This document shows positions 62,151-64,000 of a stretch of DNA of 64,000 bases, piece after piece (position 1 is the first letter of the stretch; every line of letters starts with the position of its first letter). The stretch is from the NCBI RefSeq assembly GCF_003111665.1, contig NZ_CP022188.1, forward strand, positions 4,030,001-4,094,000. Reading direction: 5' to 3'. Both the position numbers and the translations under genes were made by a program. The stretch comes from Parazoarcus communis (GTDB taxonomy: Bacteria; Pseudomonadota; Gammaproteobacteria; Burkholderiales; Rhodocyclaceae). The notes under the pieces were generated by a model. It did no database searches. It saw only the letters and a list, made by a program, of their open reading frames with translations, and was not told the DNA's origin.

Positions 62151-62848
62151 TCCAGTTTTACGCGACAGCGCCGTATGCCTGCTCCTATCTTCCCGACCGC
62201 GTCGCGCGCTCGCAGGTGGCCACGCCCGGGCATCTGATCGACCCTCAGGTGTACAGCGACCTCGTTCGCAGGGGTTTCCGTCGCAGCGGGCTGTTTACCT
62301 ACCGCCCCCACTGTGATCACTGCCAGTCCTGCGTACCGGTGCGAATCGCCGTCAACCGCTTCACCCCCGACCGCAGCCAGCGCCGTGCCTGGTCCCGTCA
62401 TTCCGGCCTCGAAACCAATGAATGCGGGCTAGAGTTTTCCGAAGAGCACTACCGGCTGTATCAGCGCTACCAGGCATCGCGCCACGCGGGCGGCGGCATG
62501 GATCTGGACAATCGCGAGCAATACACACACTTCCTGCTGCAAAGCCATGTCGATACCCGGATCGTCGAATTCCGCGACGAAGGCAAGCTGTGCATGGTCA
62601 GCGTCATCGACCGCCTGACCGACGGCCTGTCCAGCGTCTACACCTTTTACGATCCGGACGCGGAGCGCTGCGCCTTCGGCACCTACGGCATCCTGTGGCA
62701 GATCGAAGTCTGCCGCCGCCTTCGCCTGCCCTATCTATACTTGGGCTACTGGATCGCCGAGAGCCAGAAAATGGCCTACAAGGCGCGTTTCCGCCCGATT
62801 GAAGCCTATCGGCGCGGGGAATGGGGCCCGCTTGACGTCGAGGCTTAA
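62123..62848 (+). CDS. bpt: aspartate/glutamate leucyltransferase
   Basis: Bpt transfers Leu from tRNA to proteins with N-terminal Asp or Glu, the second arm of the bacterial N-degron pathway. The 241-residue product has the ATE-type N-terminal cysteines ([17 protein letters not shown] and [15 protein letters not shown]) and the C-terminal GNAT-like domain with [22 protein letters not shown]. It overlaps aat and is followed by pyrD after 68 bases. Confidence 0.93.
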   Translation: MQQDYPYALIQFYATAPYACSYLPDRVARSQVATPGHLIDPQVYSDLVRRGFRRSGLFTYRPHCDHCQSCVPVRIAVNRFTPDRSQRRAWSRHSGLETNECGLEFSEEHYRLYQRYQASRHAGGGMDLDNREQYTHFLLQSHVDTRIVEFRDEGKLCMVSVIDRLTDGLSSVYTFYDPDAERCAFGTYGILWQIEVCRRLRLPYLYLGYWIAESQKMAYKARFRPIEAYRRGEWGPLDVEA

Positions 62849-62916
62849 GCGCTGCACTGATACATTGCGGACAGCCGCATCGCTTAGCACCGGCCGAATC
62901 GTTACAATCCGGCCCC

Positions 62917-63921
62917 ATGCTCTACACCATCGCCCGCCCGCTCCTGTTTTCGCTCGACGCGGAAACCGCCCACGAGTTCACCCTCGCCTCGCTCAACCTC
63001 GCCGGTCGCATCCTGCCTGCCGGCAAACCGGCCGCTTCCGAAGCGGTCGAGGTGATGGGCCTGAACTTCCCCAACCGTATCGGCCTCGCTGCCGGTCTGG
63101 ACAAGAATGGCGAAGCCATCGACGGGCTCGCTCTGATGGGCTTCGGTTTCATCGAGATCGGCACCATCACGCCGCGCCCGCAGCCGGGCAATCCGCGTCC
63201 GCGAATGTTCCGCCTGCCCGAAGTGCGCGGCATCATCAACCGCATGGGCTTCAACAACCATGGTGTTGATGCACTGGTCGCCAACGTCAGCAGGGTCAAG
63301 TTCAAGGGCATTCTCGGCATCAACATCGGCAAGAATTTCGACACGCCAATGGAGAACGCAGCGGACGACTACCTGATCTGCCTCGACAAGGTCTATCCGC
63401 ACGCAAGCTACGTCACCGTCAATATTTCGTCGCCGAACACCAAGAACCTGCGACAACTTCAGGGCGAGTCGGAGCTCGACGACCTGCTCGGCAAGCTCAA
63501 GGCCGCGCAGACCCGCTTGGCCGACACCCACGGCCGCTACGTCCCGCTGACGCTGAAGATTGCGCCCGACCTCGAACCCGAACAGGTCATCAATATTGCA
63601 GATGCACTGCGCCGCCACCGCATCGACGGCGTGATTGCCACCAACACCACCATCGCACGCGACAAGGTGCAGGGCGTGCGCTACGGCGAACAGCAGGGCG
63701 GCCTGTCGGGTGCGCCAGTGTTCGAAGCCTCAACCGCGGTCGTGCGCCAGTTGGCACAGGCGCTTGGCGGCGAGTTGCCGATCATCGCCGCCGGCGGCGT
63801 GCTCGACGGCCGTGGCGCCAAGGCAAAGATCGACGCCGGAGCGAGCCTCGTTCAGCTCTATAGCGGACTGGTCTATCGCGGCCCCGAACTCGTGCGCGAA
63901 TGCGTGCGTGCAAGCGCCTGA
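62917..63921 (+). CDS. pyrD: dihydroorotate dehydrogenase (quinone), class 2
   Basis: PyrD oxidises dihydroorotate to orotate in pyrimidine synthesis, passing electrons to quinone at the membrane. The 334-residue product has the class 2 N-terminal membrane-associating helix, [16 protein letters not shown], the FMN site around [28 protein letters not shown] and [32 protein letters not shown]. The last 79 bases of the window contain no recognisable gene. Confidence 0.94.
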   Translation: MLYTIARPLLFSLDAETAHEFTLASLNLAGRILPAGKPAASEAVEVMGLNFPNRIGLAAGLDKNGEAIDGLALMGFGFIEIGTITPRPQPGNPRPRMFRLPEVRGIINRMGFNNHGVDALVANVSRVKFKGILGINIGKNFDTPMENAADDYLICLDKVYPHASYVTVNISSPNTKNLRQLQGESELDDLLGKLKAAQTRLADTHGRYVPLTLKIAPDLEPEQVINIADALRRHRIDGVIATNTTIARDKVQGVRYGEQQGGLSGAPVFEASTAVVRQLAQALGGELPIIAAGGVLDGRGAKAKIDAGASLVQLYSGLVYRGPELVRECVRASA

Positions 63922-64000
63922 GGCGCTTACGCACTTAAATGCATAAAGCTATAACGCGTCCGGGCTTGAGTGGCCCGGTGCTCAAGGGGATAATCCAGCG

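Noticed and set aside
63922..64000. CysB-like promoter at the right edge
   Set aside because: A GCATAAAGCTATAACG stretch resembles sulfur-regulon leaders, but the downstream gene lies outside the window and the match is too weak to call.

Overview
The window is about 64 kb of GC-rich, densely packed bacterial chromosome. Gene content and protein style suggest a betaproteobacterium, probably Rhodocyclales (Thauera or Azoarcus type). Markers for this are alaA next to hom, aat-bpt-pyrD, the PIN-PhoH protein with a bacterioferritin comigratory protein, a stand-alone dnaE2, and MnmC. The taxonomic call is an inference. There is no phage, complete insertion sequence, CRISPR array or rRNA operon; the only RNA genes seen are two identical tRNA-Val(CAC) genes.

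Layout. 1-5.5 kb is an accessory patch of small or poorly known genes (zinc-ribbon membrane protein, DUF3175, a headless LOTUS-domain fragment, DMT exporter, hydrolase, DUF488, a membrane-anchored coiled-coil protein) dotted with REP-like sequences; two near-identical inverted copies sit at its edges. 5.5-17.5 kb is transport and metabolism: an orphan LivK-type binding protein, a C45 Ntn-hydrolase, D-aminoacyl-tRNA deacylase, a complete four-gene polyamine ABC importer, an alanine/glycine:Na+ symporter and an unknown permease. 17.7-25.9 kb holds mnmC, an SbtA/SbtB bicarbonate uptake pair, two diguanylate cyclases, gltX and the tRNA-Val pair. 26-35.6 kb holds thrC, a fused pabB-pabC, a ParA ATPase overlapping a Lys/Ala/Pro-rich DNA-binding-like protein, metY and an M61 peptidase. 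35.7-36.3 kb is a non-genic block of 225-bp tandem repeats loaded with DnaA-box-like 9-mers. 36.4-46.2 kb holds a D-2-hydroxyacid dehydrogenase, SOS-controlled dnaE2, an FAD oxidoreductase, a divergent LysR/MDR pair, a hydrolase and a VIT-family transporter. 46.2-51.5 kb holds hom, alaA, an Mth938-like protein, a peroxiredoxin and PIN-PhoH. 51.6-56.6 kb is signalling: an Aer-like chemoreceptor behind a sigma-28 promoter, a cNMP/CBS/DUF294 protein coupled to an exonuclease-fold protein that has lost two catalytic aspartates, and an NlpC/P60 hydrolase. 56.7-62.9 kb is iron uptake (DUF2325 protein, Fe3+-binding protein, permease, ATPase) around a Fur-like palindrome, running directly into the N-degron transferases aat and bpt; pyrD closes the window.

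Most notable: the 225-bp repeat block (35703-36275); the two-gene ParA plus basic-repeat/ribbon-helix-helix-like partner cassette; the catalytically degraded exonuclease coupled to DUF294; a four-cysteine cluster in the iron ABC ATPase; tiny overlapping ORFs behind a near-perfect Shine-Dalgarno at 26.0 kb; and the headless LOTUS domain among REP-like sequences.
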